Below, piece by piece: positions 27,101 through 37,744 of a stretch of DNA of 64,000 bases; the stretch's first letter is position 1; each line of letters begins with the position of its first letter. The stretch spans positions 58,322,501-58,386,500 of the forward strand of contig NC_071669.1 in NCBI RefSeq assembly GCF_028554725.1, written 5' to 3'. Under the pieces are notes generated by a model. That model saw nothing but the letters and a program-made list of their open reading frames with translations. It searched no databases and was not told where the DNA came from. The stretch comes from Zeugodacus cucurbitae. Taxonomy: Eukaryota; Arthropoda; Insecta; Diptera; Tephritidae. Both the position numbers and the translations under genes were made by a program.

Positions 27101-27194
27101 AATCCAGCATTGATATAAATATTATTAATTTTGGTTTTAACGTTGATCTAAAATTATTTCCCATTAAATTATCTGATATTAGATATTTATTAAT
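24138..27194. other. Unassigned AT-rich intergenic DNA
   Basis: Three kilobases without a supported gene; small hairpin at 25643. A GC-rich block at 26940-26975 (complement CTCCCGCCCAACCAACGCGT) recurs at 47212. Confidence 0.6.
25643..25677. other. Short perfect-stem hairpin
   Basis: GTATGTGACC pairs with GGTCACATAC; inside, GGAA pairs with TTCC around a TCG loop, with a 4-nt bulge (AGAT). No neighbouring gene to assign it to. Confidence 0.5.
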
Positions 27195-28033
27195 TATACT
27201 CTCGCAACAAATGTTGCTAAAGAGAGTATTATAGTTTTGTTCACATAACGGTTGTTTGTAACACCCAAAACTAAACGAGTTAGATATAGGGTTATATATA
27301 CCAAAGTGATCAGGGTGAAGAGTGGAGTTCAAATCCGAATGTCTGTCTGTCCGTCCGTCCGTCCGTTCGTCTGTGCAAGCTGTAACTTGAGTAAAAATTA
27401 AGATATCTTGATGAAACTTGGCACACTTATTTCTAGGCACCATAGGAAGGTTGCTTTCGAAAATGAGCAAAATCGGACCACTGCTACGAACACAAAATGG
27501 CGAAAACCGAAATCACATAAAGGGCCATAATTAAACCATAAATAAAGTTATGGAAATAAAATTTGGTATGAAGGATCGCACTATGAAGGGGCATATTTGG
27601 ATGTAGTTTTTTTGGGAAAGTGGGCGTGGCCCCGCCCCCTACTAAGTTTTTTGTACATATCTCGCAAACCAATAGAGCTATATAAACCAAACTGTCTGCA
27701 GTCGTTTTTTTACCCACTTCCTAATACAGTCCAAAAATGAAAGAAATCTGATCATAACCACGCCCACCTCCCATACAAAAGTTAGGTTGAAAACTACTAA
27801 AAGTGGGTTAACTCACTAAGGAAAAACGTCAGAAACACTAAATTTTTTTTTACAAAATGGAAAATGGACGTGGCATCGCCCACATATGGGTCAAAAACCA
27901 TATCTAAGGAACTACTCGACCGATCACATCCCAATGATATGTTGTGAAAATATGCCAAATCGCTTCACAACCACGCCTACTTCCTATATACCAGAACTTT
28001 GAAGACGATCTGAACCGTTTACTTTACAATATA

Positions 28034-28942
28034 ACGGGTGATTTTTTTGAGGTTAGGATTTTCATGCATTAGTATTTGACAGATCACGTGGGATTTCAGA
28101 CATGGTGTCAAAGAGAAAGATGCTCAGTATGCTTTGACATTTCATCATGAATAGACTTACTAACGAGCAACGCTTGCAAATCATTGAATGGGCCCTAGAA
28201 AAGTTGGCAGAAAATCCGCTTTTTTATCGACAAATTTTGTTCAGCGATGAGGCTCATTTCTGGTTGAATGGCTACGTAAATAAGCAAAATTGCCGCATTT
28301 GGGGTGAAGAGCAACCAGAAGCCGTTCAAGAACTGCCCATGCATCCCGAAAAATGCACTGTTTGGTGTGGTTTGTACGCTGGTGGAATCATTGGACCGTA
28401 TTTTTTCAAAGATGCTGTTGGACGCAACGTTACGGTGAATGGCGATCGCTATCGTTCGATGCTAACAAACTTTTTGTTGCCAAAAATGGAAGAACTGAAC
28501 TTGGTTGACATGTGGTTTCAACAAGATGGCGCTACATGCCACACAGCTCGCGATTCTATGGCCATTTTGAGGGAAAACTTCGGAGAACAATTCATCTCAA
28601 GAAATGGACCCGTAAGTTGGCCACCAAGATCATGCGATTTAACGCCTTTAGACTATTTTTTGTGGGGCTACGTCAAGTCTAAAGTCTCCAGAAATAAGCC
28701 AGCAACTATTCCAGCTTTGGAAGACAACATTTCCGAAGAAATTCGGGCTATTCCGGCCGAAATGCTCGAAAAAGTTGCCCAAAATTGGACTTTCCGAATG
28801 GACCACCTAAGACGCAGCCGCGGTCAACATTTAAATGAAATTATCTTCAAAAAGTAAATGTCATGAACCAATCTAACGTTTCAAATAAAGAACCGATGAG
28901 ATTTTGCAAAAAAAGTTATCAAGCTCTTAAAAAATCACCCTT
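28034..28942 (+). mobile_element. Rosa-like DD41D mariner-superfamily element, internally deleted
   Basis: Flanked by TA on both sides (28032-33 and 28943-44), with TIRs ACGGGTGATTTTTT (left) and, as complement of the right end, AAGGGTGATTTTTT. At 909 bp it is shorter than an intact element because the transposase has lost its middle. It is inserted within Rep-A copy 2. Confidence 0.88.
28147..28857 (+). CDS. DD41D transposase with in-frame deletion of the DNA-binding/linker region
   Basis: An uninterrupted 236-codon reading frame. Residues 1-14 (MNRLTNEQRLQIIE) are the normal N-terminus with the start of the first helix-turn-helix. The frame then passes straight to WALEKLAENPLFYRQILFSD, which in full-length relatives lies about 100 residues later. 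The catalytic domain looks complete: first Asp in FSDEAHFW, second in QQDGATCHTA, third in DLTPLDYFLWG with 41 residues between the last two, the DD41D spacing. The C-terminus RMDHLRRSRGQHLNEIIFKK is intact. With most of the binding domain missing it should not bind TIRs normally. It could be a silent relic or a dominant-negative form; expression is unknown. Confidence 0.85.
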   Translation: MNRLTNEQRLQIIEWALEKLAENPLFYRQILFSDEAHFWLNGYVNKQNCRIWGEEQPEAVQELPMHPEKCTVWCGLYAGGIIGPYFFKDAVGRNVTVNGDRYRSMLTNFLLPKMEELNLVDMWFQQDGATCHTARDSMAILRENFGEQFISRNGPVSWPPRSCDLTPLDYFLWGYVKSKVSRNKPATIPALEDNISEEIRAIPAEMLEKVAQNWTFRMDHLRRSRGQHLNEIIFKK

Positions 28943-29669
28943 TATAAAGTAAGTACTAGTGAAGATATCGGTGCAGAGCTTTGCACAAATACTATGTTAA
29001 TACTGTGGCAGCCCCATTCTAAAAATCACCGAAATCGGACCATAGGTTTTCAAGGCCCCATATATCGAACATTAGGACCTCGGTGCTTCCAACCTCATAT
29101 TGGGGTTTCCAACTTTCAATGGACTTTATACAATAGATATATGTATATGACGAATATGTGGGTCAAATTGTGTATTATATTAATCAAGTTAAATAAATAA
29201 ATTGCGAGAGTATAAAATGTTCGGTTACACCCGAAATTAGCCCTTCCTTACTTGTTTTTATATATTTTTATTTAAACTATTTTTTATGACTTTAAATTAA
29301 TTGATTTAATTGTTTTATGCAATTATTTTTTTATTTTTTCTAAATTTTAAAACATTACTCTTAGGTATATCAATTTTTTATAAAATTTTCTTTTTCAATT
29401 AAAAACTATTTGTTGTACCTTTTGTTTGTAAATAAATTATTAAAAAAAAATAAAATTTATTAAACAACTTATTTAGTTTTGTATGTATTTGAAATTGATT
29501 ATATTTATAATAAAAAAAAATTAGTATTTTTAGTAAGAAAAATTTTATATAAAATTTGCGAATTTTTCTTTTTACTTAATTTTCACAACTTTATAAAATT
29601 TTATTTTTTATTTAAATTTATGTTAATATTAATAGACCCAAGTTATAAAAAAATATTTTATTACTTTAA

Positions 29670-30344
29670 GGGGTTGGGGGTAGTCAGGATTTTCAAAAAA
29701 TCAATTTTGCATTTTCGTTAAATGTAATATCTTAAAAATATTCTCTGAAAATTTGAAGTTGATCTGATAGTTACTTTTCGAGTTATTCGACAAATAACAA
29801 AGAGCGCTCAGGCACTCCAAAACGCTAGTGTGAAACTTTCAATGCGTTTTTCTCAAAACTTTGTTTATTGAACTGGTGACAACTGTAACTCGAAAACCGC
29901 TCTGTAGAGTTTAATGAAATTTATACAGCTTTTAGAATACATTATTATGCTAGGCCTGATCGAAGCTTTTTTTGTATTTCAAAAATTTCGATTTTTTAAG
30001 ACCAATCAACTGTTTATTTTTTCCCCAAAAATCTTTAAAAAAATTTCCTGTGAGCGCCATTTTGTTAATTTTTGAAAAACAAAAAAGCTTCAGGATTATC
30101 TATTTATAAAGTAAAAGTCCGATTGACCGATTGTTAGATGCATCTCAAAGGTATTTTTTCGGAACTGGGTCAACACAAACAGCTATAACTTTGGAAATTA
30201 TAATTTTTCCAAATTTTGGTGATTACAAGTCAAAGCATTGTGTAATAATGCTATATTATTACTTTTGTAAAATAACATGATTTAATGGCAAAAAAATTAC
30301 CTAAAATACTCATTTTTTTCGACTCTCTGACCACCCCTAACCAC
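29670..30344. mobile_element. PiggyBac-like MITE P1
   Basis: A TTAA tetranucleotide stands at both ends (29666-69, 30345-48). TIRs: left GGGGTTGGGGGTAGTCAG; right complement GTGGTTAGGGGTGGTCAG. The 675 bp body is non-coding. Confidence 0.7.
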
Positions 30345-31698
30345 TTAATTAAGTTGCGTTATATTAAAAATTTCTTTTATTTAAAAAAAAAATATTTTGT
30401 TTGAGCTTGTATCGTATTTTCATAGTAACTAAAAAATTATAATTTTTTTTTTTAATATTTTACTTAAATCTTATATAGTAATTTTTTTAATATTTTGTTT
30501 TTTTTTATGCTTTTCTCTGTTTTATTTGTTTTTTTTTTTTACATTACAGAAAAAATATGTTTTCATTTAATTTTATTATTTTTTATTGTTTCATTGAAGC
30601 TACAATTTTTGTAATTTACGAGTATTATTTTATTTTTTTCCCATATATTTTAAATGCAAAATTAGTTACACGTGTATATATGTATGTCTGTCCATGCATA
30701 ATTTTCACACTCACAAAAGATAATCAATAGTATTATTTGTACTTTTTGCTACTATTTTTGCACATATAATTAGTTAGCAAAACCCGTAGTTATTTAATAT
30801 CATTAACCTAATTTTTTAGATATTTCGCGTGTCTCCCTCCAGGCTGAACTTTGCGAAGTTCAACTTTTGCCGAAGTTATTTTTATATTTGGTAAATTAAA
30901 ATTTGCGATTTTCTCTACACATTTTGAATAATAAGAGTTAACAAGTCACACTCTGCACCCTCGCACTTGCACTCCAACCAAAATATTAATTAATAAGCCA
31001 AGTCAAGCCAATTATTAATCAAGAAGAGCTCAGTTTTCTAACATTTTTGGTATTTTGATTAAAATTTCAAAAAATCTGCATACTTAAGTGTTAATAATTG
31101 ACCTACACTTGTATACTTTTCCTTTGTCTATGCGCCACAAGCTTAAGATCACCACAAGAATTGCACACGCGCAGAACCGCTCGCTGAGTACTTTTCCGCC
31201 AAACCGTTACTAACGAAAGAGACAAGATGCTTCGCGATCGTTTTTTGTTTTGAAACCGCCTCGATTGAAACACGTTTGTCGCGGCTCAGCTGTGCAAGTG
31301 CACTGATTGCTGAAAAATTGCTCCGGCTTCGGCTTGCTAGCAGACAAAGCTACGCTCACGAGGTACATATATATATGTAGATATATTATATATGTATCAT
31401 ATAAAAGCGTGTCATAAAGCCACAGGCATTTCAAGCCGAACAAGCTTTGCTACAAACTTACACATGTCTACGCGAACAGCTGTATATACAACAACAACAA
31501 CAACTTGCCTAAATTACCTGATAACTGAAAACACAGGTCTCGTCTTATGTTAATAAGGCAAACAAAATTTTTGTTTAATTTCAAATTCCGCCTGCGTACA
31601 CTTACTCTTACCAATATATGAATCCAATTGATTATTAGCGCCGCCGCCACCGTCTTGTTGTTACAACTTCGGAGTTATGTTCGCGGTACTTTATAAAT

Positions 31699-31781
31699 GA
31701 GTACAACAACAACTTAATTTGAATATAACAACAACTAAATTTGAGTACAACAACAACTAAATTTCAGTACAACAACAACTA
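31699..31781. repeat. Four-copy 22 bp tandem repeat
   Basis: Unit GAGTACAACAACAACTAAAT plus TT, four tandem copies with few changes, derived from the CAA microsatellite common in this window. Confidence 0.8.
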
Positions 31782-32482
31782 GTGCAGTGCTGAAAACCAC
31801 AAGCGCGTTACACCGCCTTCAGCGTAAGAGTCTCAAAAAGCGACTGAGCGACCGTCTGGAACTATTGTCGGCCAACTTTCTTTTCTACAAAGTCACTCGA
31901 CGCTTTTGACTTGACTTTGCCGCGACGTTTGGGCGCTTGATCGCTTGTTGAACGCTTTGTTTTATTGATAGCTAAATACGTAGACCAACACATTGGCGTA
32001 ATTAATCTCTTCCCCAACTGGTTTTACGAGACACTATAAAGCAAAAAAACAAAAACAAAAAAAAAGCAAAATAAACTTTTCATTAATATATGGCTTATCA
32101 GAATTTAGCGTAGCGACTTGGTGGTAAACGCACATGGACACAGTGAGGCACACACACACAACAAGAATTTTGATGTTCTAAGTACACCATGGCGTATGCG
32201 TCTTATCAATCCACGCTTACACACATATCCATATCAACTCATATACATAAATCTTTATTTATATGTATGTACCCCCTCAAAAAAGATTGTTAAGCAATTA
32301 ACCGTTAGATCATAAAGATAATTTGTGCTTTGGCAAGAGTGAAAGTGTCGATTTTGAAGTCATAATCCCTACCATAAGCATCATAAAGCATGAATTAGCA
32401 CAAAAACAACAGCGCAGAGCAGCACATACATAGTGCTGTTGAAAATATCTGTGCAAATATTTACCCCCTGCTGTTTTTACTA

Positions 32483-32935
32483 TTAAAAGATATTTTTATG
32501 GTGTAATAGTTGAAAATAAGCAAGCGTGTGGTCGCGATAAAAAATGTTTATTACTTTATAGAACTCACATGTCTCTGTGGGAGTGATAGCCGTTAAGTGG
32601 ATATGTTGTGTTTGCCACAATTGTAGTAGGAACGATGGATGAATGGTTGTACGCACAATGGGACCTTGTGTTAGTTTAATCAATCTGTTATCAATCAGTG
32701 AGCGAATCTGGTAATCAGTATTTTTATGGAGTTTATTACAATCAAAACATAGCCGCACATATACTATTGTGCAATTAAACATGTAAGGTGCTACTAAGTT
32801 CGGTTTAAACCATTTTTTATACGCGTAATTTCTAAGAATGGAATAGAAATAGACGTGGAAATATTTCTGAGTGTCTACGAAATGAAATTTATAATGAAAC
32901 AAAATACCCATACACATTATTAAAGGATCAACCAC
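32483..32935 (-). CDS. Unrecognised 150-codon ORF, speculative
   Basis: Longest stop-free ATG frame in its surroundings (MVDPLIMCMGILFHYKF...HHKNIF). Rich in Tyr, His and Phe; no domain recognised, no intron signals assigned. In AT-rich DNA a 450 bp frame is unusual but not decisive. A relic of a larger coding sequence or chance are both possible. Confidence 0.15.
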   Translation of the reverse strand: MVDPLIMCMGILFHYKFHFVDTQKYFHVYFYSILRNYAYKKWFKPNLVAPYMFNCTIVYVRLCFDCNKLHKNTDYQIRSLIDNRLIKLTQGPIVRTTIHPSFLLQLWQTQHIHLTAITPTETCEFYKVINIFYRDHTLAYFQLLHHKNIF

Positions 32936-33182
32936 ATAGACAAAAATAATTATAGCGAGTAAATAAAGATTAATGGAACGTATGTACCGAGCTCCTCATA
33001 CATCCATAACAAACCACATTTCGTCTAGCATTACATGTTCCCTTAATTTCAATGTTAATTAATAATCTAATCTCTCATCATTATCGTCTAGATTAACTAG
33101 AGGGGGTAAAGTATATTTAGGTTAACGGTATAATCGGTATTCGTTTCTTCTATATTCGGTAACAAATTAAATTGTATCTAAA

Positions 33183-34105
33183 AACAAGTAAGGAAGCGCT
33201 AAGTTCGGGTGTCACCGAACATTTTATACTCTCGCAATTTATTTATTTAATTTTATTAATATAACACACCATTGACCAACGCTCATTGAAATGTTGAAAT
33301 CTAATACGAGGGCTCCTATATATATTTCTGGCCTAATAATGAAAATAGGAATATTTATCAACGAAAATGGTTTTATTGTTTTTCAAAATGTTCTCCATCA
33401 AGATTTATACACTTTTGCATGCGCTCAAACCAATTTTCGAAGCACTTTTTTTGAGCGATTGTCAAATTGTACGGGATCCAACGAGAACAAACCTTTTTTT
33501 ACGGCCAGGTGTTCATGCAATATCGAATGTATGCTGGTGGGAGAAATGCATAGGAATGCCTCTATCTGAAGGTATGTTTCATGACGGTCTTGCATTATCA
33601 GTTCACGTACGGCATCGATGTTTTCTGGCACAACGGCTGTTTTTGGACGACCTTGGCGGAATTCGTCATTGAGCGAGCGTCGGCCACGATTAAATTCGTT
33701 GTACCAGTTTTTCACAGTGCTATAGGATGGTGCTTCATAGCCATACAAAGATTTTAGTTCATCGATGCACTCTTGTCGCGATAATCCACGTCGAAAGTTG
33801 TGAAAAATTATCGCACGAAAATGTTCACGAGTTAATTCCATTTTTTGGCCGAGATGAATTTTTTAATTCCCTGTAAATAAAACAATTCACGATGAAATGA
33901 CAAAACGTTCTGAGATATGGTGTTTGACCCATAAGTGTGGGAACCACGCCCATTTAAAATTTGGTATATCATTTTGAGTGCAGCTCTTCTGTACCATCTT
34001 TATAATGAAATTTAAGTTTTCTGGTGTTTTCTGGTGTTATTTTCAACATAACCTTTGTATGGGAGATGGTAGTGGTTATAATCCAATTTCGCCGTTTTTA
34101 GGGTA
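33183..34105 (+). repeat. Rep-A copy 3, with mariner insertion
   Basis: Begins AACAAGTAAGGAAGCGCTAA with the full GTTCGGGTGTCACCGAACAT hairpin and TTTTATACTCTCGCAA. After the mariner-like insertion it resumes with GAGATATGGTGTTTGACCCA and GAGTGCAGCTCTTCTGTACC. Confidence 0.75.
33307..33890 (-). mobile_element. Mariner-like element (SETMAR-type transposase), internal deletion
   Basis: The minus-strand ORF 33841-33425 begins MELTREHFRAIIFHNFRRGL, followed by a STVKNWYNEFNRGRRS helix-turn-helix segment and IHSILHEHLAVKK (about residue 115), a well-known insect mariner N-terminus. It then jumps to the last ~25 codons in another frame: complement of 33370-33430 reads NWFERMQKCINLDGEHFEKQ and stop, the usual C-terminus. 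All catalytic residues are therefore gone. The left end CGAGGGCTCC follows TA; a matching right TIR was not found. It sits inside Rep-A copy 3. Confidence 0.8.
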
Positions 34106-34109
34106 TATA

Positions 34110-34746
34110 AGGCAGTGGCTAAAGGAAGTGACTCCAAAATTAAAAAAAAAATGCTTCAAAACGAGAATTCGTGACCACAGACTTAAAAAATTGAGTTTTG
34201 AGATAAAGGCGCCTTTTCACACAGGAGCTAATTGATAATTAACCGTCCTCTGCTCGATTAAAACGCTGATTTAGATCGATTTACCATACAAAATAAAAAT
34301 CTACATTAATTTTTAATTGACTTGAAAATGAAATGCAACTCTGCGACAAAGACCGTATTTGTAAATACATATATGTTCTTTGTGTGCGAGTTTTTGTTCA
34401 CGCTACATGACGGTAGATGTCGCTGCTAAAAACAACAATCAGCTGATGAAACTTAACAACTTCTTAAGAAAACCAAAAACAAAAATATTTAACAGCTGAT
34501 CGATTATCGAGTAGCCGACAGTGTGAAGGACAACTGGTTTCTCAATCAAAATTTTAATTGATCAATTAATTTAGCTGTATGAAAAGGCTATAAGGTTTGA
34601 AATTGAAACTGATGTGGCCTGATGGGCGGTGCTTCCAAGTGATCTATCTCTTAAAATTATACTCGAATCGTTTTGAAACCATTACTATTATTATTTAATA
34701 AGACAGCATTTTTTTCTCTAAATTTGAAATCTTCTAATTTACCCAC
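34110..34746. mobile_element. Truncated relative of MITE P3, interrupted by MITE-B copy 3
   Basis: Sequence around 34130-34208 and 34595-34746 matches P3 interior text (TGAGTTTTGAGAT..A, GTGGCCTGATGGGCGG, TAATAAGACA) and ends ACCCAC followed by TTAA. The left terminus is not clear. Confidence 0.5.
34209..34594. mobile_element. MITE-B copy 3 (opposite orientation)
   Basis: Left GCGCCTTTTCACACAG and right complement ATAGCCTTTTCATACAG. Interior is the reverse complement of copies 1 and 2. It interrupts a P3-related element. Confidence 0.78.
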
Positions 34747-34974
34747 TTAAAAAGAAAGAAGAAAACATTTGAAGCTAAGAAGCCCAATTTGTTACCACTT
34801 TTTGCAGCAATTGGAGCCATATGTCAACGTTTTCCGGCATAAGCCTATTCATTATGAATTAGCAAACCAAACTGAGTATAAATCAAGTAAAATCTGTGAA
34901 AAAGATCAACTCCGAAAAAAGTATTTCCTCATTGAAAACTACACTACTAAACAAAAACATCCGTTATAAGGTTG

Positions 34975-35260
34975 ATGAGAGCTAGATGAAATAATACCCG
35001 ATTTTACCCATGTTTAGTACAGAGGCATATTATTAAAAGAAAAAATTTTATACTGATTTTCCATACATTATTTGAGAGATATTTCCAGATTTTAAAATTA
35101 AAAAAAAAATTATAAGTTTTATTAAAAGGTTAGTCATAGTTACTAAGCTCCTCATATTCAGTATCGAGGGCTTTGGAAAGTTATGGTCTTTATAGGAAGC
35201 TATAAGCTATAAATACTTGTACCATGTCTCCCGACTGACTTCTTGGGGATTAATCTTTAA
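34975..35260 (+). repeat. Rep-A fragment upstream of Drc2
   Basis: Phrases CCTCATATTCAGTATCGAGG and CTTTGGAAAGTTATGG match the Rep-A mid region. About 230 bp separate it from the Drc2 start codon. Confidence 0.5.
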
Positions 35261-35492
35261 AAACTTTACTCGGGGAACAGTAGAACCCCCCTAAATACCA
35301 AATTAATTTGAAGAACTCGTAGGTTTTCTATACTTTTCTTCTACAAACCATTTCAATATGTGAAATACTTCAAAAAGCTCAGATATAATAATTATTCTTG
35401 CATTGATTTTCACACAAAGAGCCTAATAGAAAAATATATTTTTTGAAAATTATCATTTTAGATACAAATTATAATCGAGAAAATAACAAAAA

Positions 35493-37569
35493 ATGGACGC
35501 AGCTGATTTTATTGAAATGGCAAAACGAGCCACCGAAGCGAAAGCCGCATCTTATATAAACGCCGAAGAACCACCACCAGAAGAGGCGACGGGCAAAAAG
35601 AAGAAAAAGAAATTGACCAAAGCACAAAAACGAGAATTGCGACTACAAAAGGAGCTGGAGTTTAAGAAATTGGAGATAACGGTATGTTGAAATGTAATCT
35701 CGCGGGTGTAGTCGTTTTCATAAGCTTTCAAACTTAGGAACATCTCAAACGTGAGCTCGAATTATCTAAGCGTTCGGCGTTACGTGGCAAAGAGGACTGG
35801 GAGGAAATATGTCGTGAGATCAAAATAGAAGAATTGAAAACAGAAGTTTTGGTATGTATAGCAAGCATTTCATTGTTGTGACTTTATTTTATCTCGGCTC
35901 TACGCAGGAGTGGTCGAAGAAGACCCATCGTGTGATGCAACAAAAAGATGAGAAAGTGCATAGCCTACTCGCAGATATCGAGTCCACACAGGAGATGCAC
36001 AAAAGGAATTTTGAGCGGCATTTGCAGGTGTTGGATTTCGCCATCAGTAAGTTAAAAAATTTTATTATTATTAGAGGTTGTGACCAAACTTCGATAAAAT
36101 GAGAGATAATCCTAAATGTAGGCAACGTTTTATTAAAATTGCTTAAATTTATTGCAAATTTCCTCAACTAAAACCAGGTTGCTACAACACTTTGATTGAG
36201 GTTTCCAAACAACTTTACGAAAGCGAGGCTCAGCAACGTATCGAAGAGTTCAAAGACGAACTGAACGCACATCAGAAGATACAAGATGGCTTCCGTTTGA
36301 ATTGTGAAAACATCATGCATTGCACGAATTTGGTAGCGGAGAATCAAATGCTTACCGACTTCGACATTTACGTCGAGAAGCAGGATAACGTAGTGAATAC
36401 AGAGATTGAGAAACGGTTTTGTTTGCGCGACGCGATAATTGCCAAAATGAAAGCACTACACAAACAACTCATCGACTTTATCAACTCATTGGTGAATACC
36501 ACGTTGGATACGAAGAAATACGAACACATACACATGCTGATGGATCGTCAGCGTAATTTTGTCAGCGAATCGGGACGTCTGAATGATATCGAATTTCGAC
36601 TGACGCGCAGCGCCGGCGAATTGCAACGTGATTTGGTGCATAGCGAAGTGGAGGCGCAACGTAAGCTCTCGGATTTGCGTCTAGAGCAGGAGTATTTCCT
36701 GCAGGTGCGCAAGGGTATCGAACGAAATATCAATAATGATCGGAGTGTCACATTTGCGAAGCTACAAACACTCTCCGGTGAATGCTATGGCATGTTGAAG
36801 GTTGGTGTCTGGCATAAAAGCAGTTTATGATATTTGCTTGAGGTTCCTTTTTTTTTGGTGTATGATGCAGGACTACCAAAAACTGCTTAAATACGGCGAA
36901 CTGCTGCTCTCACATGCAGCCAATTGTCGAAAATTACAAACGGAATCAGAGAAGGTTGTCGTTCCGAAGTATGAAGAGCTCGATGAATCGGCTTTTGAAC
37001 TAGAGGCTTTAAACTTGAAAGCTCATATTGATATATCCGAGGCGGTAAGTCAAAATATACTTTTTTTCTGTAAATGTAAGAACTATAGATAGAGATATAG
37101 ATTTGTGAGCTTAAAAGCTTTTAAATTTCTACATTCAATATTGAGCTAATTGCTTGTTAATTTGGCTACGCCATATTATTTTTGGATATGTACTTTTATC
37201 GAAAACTTTTGGTACTTTACAAGTAGCTTTGAGCTTTAAAAGCTTCCAAAAAGTTCAAAGCTTTTACGCAGTTTTTTAAAATCTTAACAATGCAAGCTTT
37301 CACTATTCTTATGCATCATATCACAGGAGCTTTCAAAGCACATGTATCTAATGAAAAACTTTTGGCACCGTCAAGCACTCGCTTCCACACAAAATCTGCT
37401 CTTAGCCAAAGAAAAACGTGAACTAATTGAAGAGAATCAAAAATATAAGGATTTCATAAAGCTCATGAGCAAACGCGAGAATATCGATGATATGTTGAAA
37501 ACTTTCACAGTGACGTCGATATTGCTACCGAAGGAGCTACAATGTGAGAATAAATACCATATGAAATGA
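35493..37569 (+). CDS. Drc2: Dynein regulatory complex subunit 2 (CCDC65/DRC2 orthologue), six exons
   Basis: Coiled-coil structural subunit of the nexin-dynein regulatory complex, which in other eukaryotes links outer doublet microtubules and controls dynein in motile cilia and flagella; in a fly this would mean the sperm flagellum. Exons 35493-35681, 35738-35851, 35908-36046, 36178-36800, 36871-37044 and 37327-37569 give 493 aa, against about 484 in human CCDC65. The start ATGG follows an A-rich leader. A lysine-rich stretch (residues 34-47, GKKKKKKLTKAQKR) precedes the first coiled coil. The long exon 4 is nearly all charged heptad-like sequence. The C-terminal part has the landmarks KYGELLL and NCRKLQTESEKV (about 362-384) and MKNFWHR (422-428), matching the family's ICRKFETEEEKV and MENFWKR segments. 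Introns are short (56-282 bp). No internal stop. It converges on the MAIP1-like gene. Confidence 0.9.
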
Positions 37570-37744
37570 TGCAACAGAAATTATAATACAACAACAACAA
37601 TTAAGCTTTCTTATCTACATTTGTACTTTAATTGTAATTTTGGCATTGCTTTGGATATAATTTTTTGTGAAAAAAATCATAAAAATATATATATTTCGAT
37701 GAGGTTTAAATTCTCTCTCATTGACGAACTCCACTCTGCTGACT
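37570..37744. other. Shared 3' intergenic interval between convergent Drc2 and Maip1
   Basis: Only 175 bp separate the two stop codons, so the 3' UTRs must be very short or overlap antisense. The interval is AT-rich with a CAA run near 37591. AATAAA at 37552-37557 lies inside the last codons of Drc2 and could serve as its poly(A) signal. Confidence 0.5.

Larger units (their letters stand above)
27195..29256 (-). repeat. Rep-A copy 2, with rosa-like insertion
   Basis: Reverse orientation: the minus-strand start at 29256 reads AACAAGTAAGGAAGGGCTAA, followed by a hairpin-forming stretch GTGTAACCGAACATTTTATA and then CTCTCGCAA. The far end near 27195 again carries TTGCGAGAGTATA, so both ends hold related inverted motifs. 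A run of GTCTGTCCGTCC units (27340-27365) is typical of the family. Interrupted at 28034-28942. Confidence 0.78.
29257..33182. other. Unassigned DNA: extreme AT tract, MITE P1, and a GC-richer island
   Basis: 29257-29669 and 30345-30640 are very AT-rich with long T runs. 31120-31960 is GC-richer with CAA runs and could be a promoter or 5' UTR of an unseen gene. The rest, to 33182, shows only the speculative frame at 32483. Confidence 0.5.
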
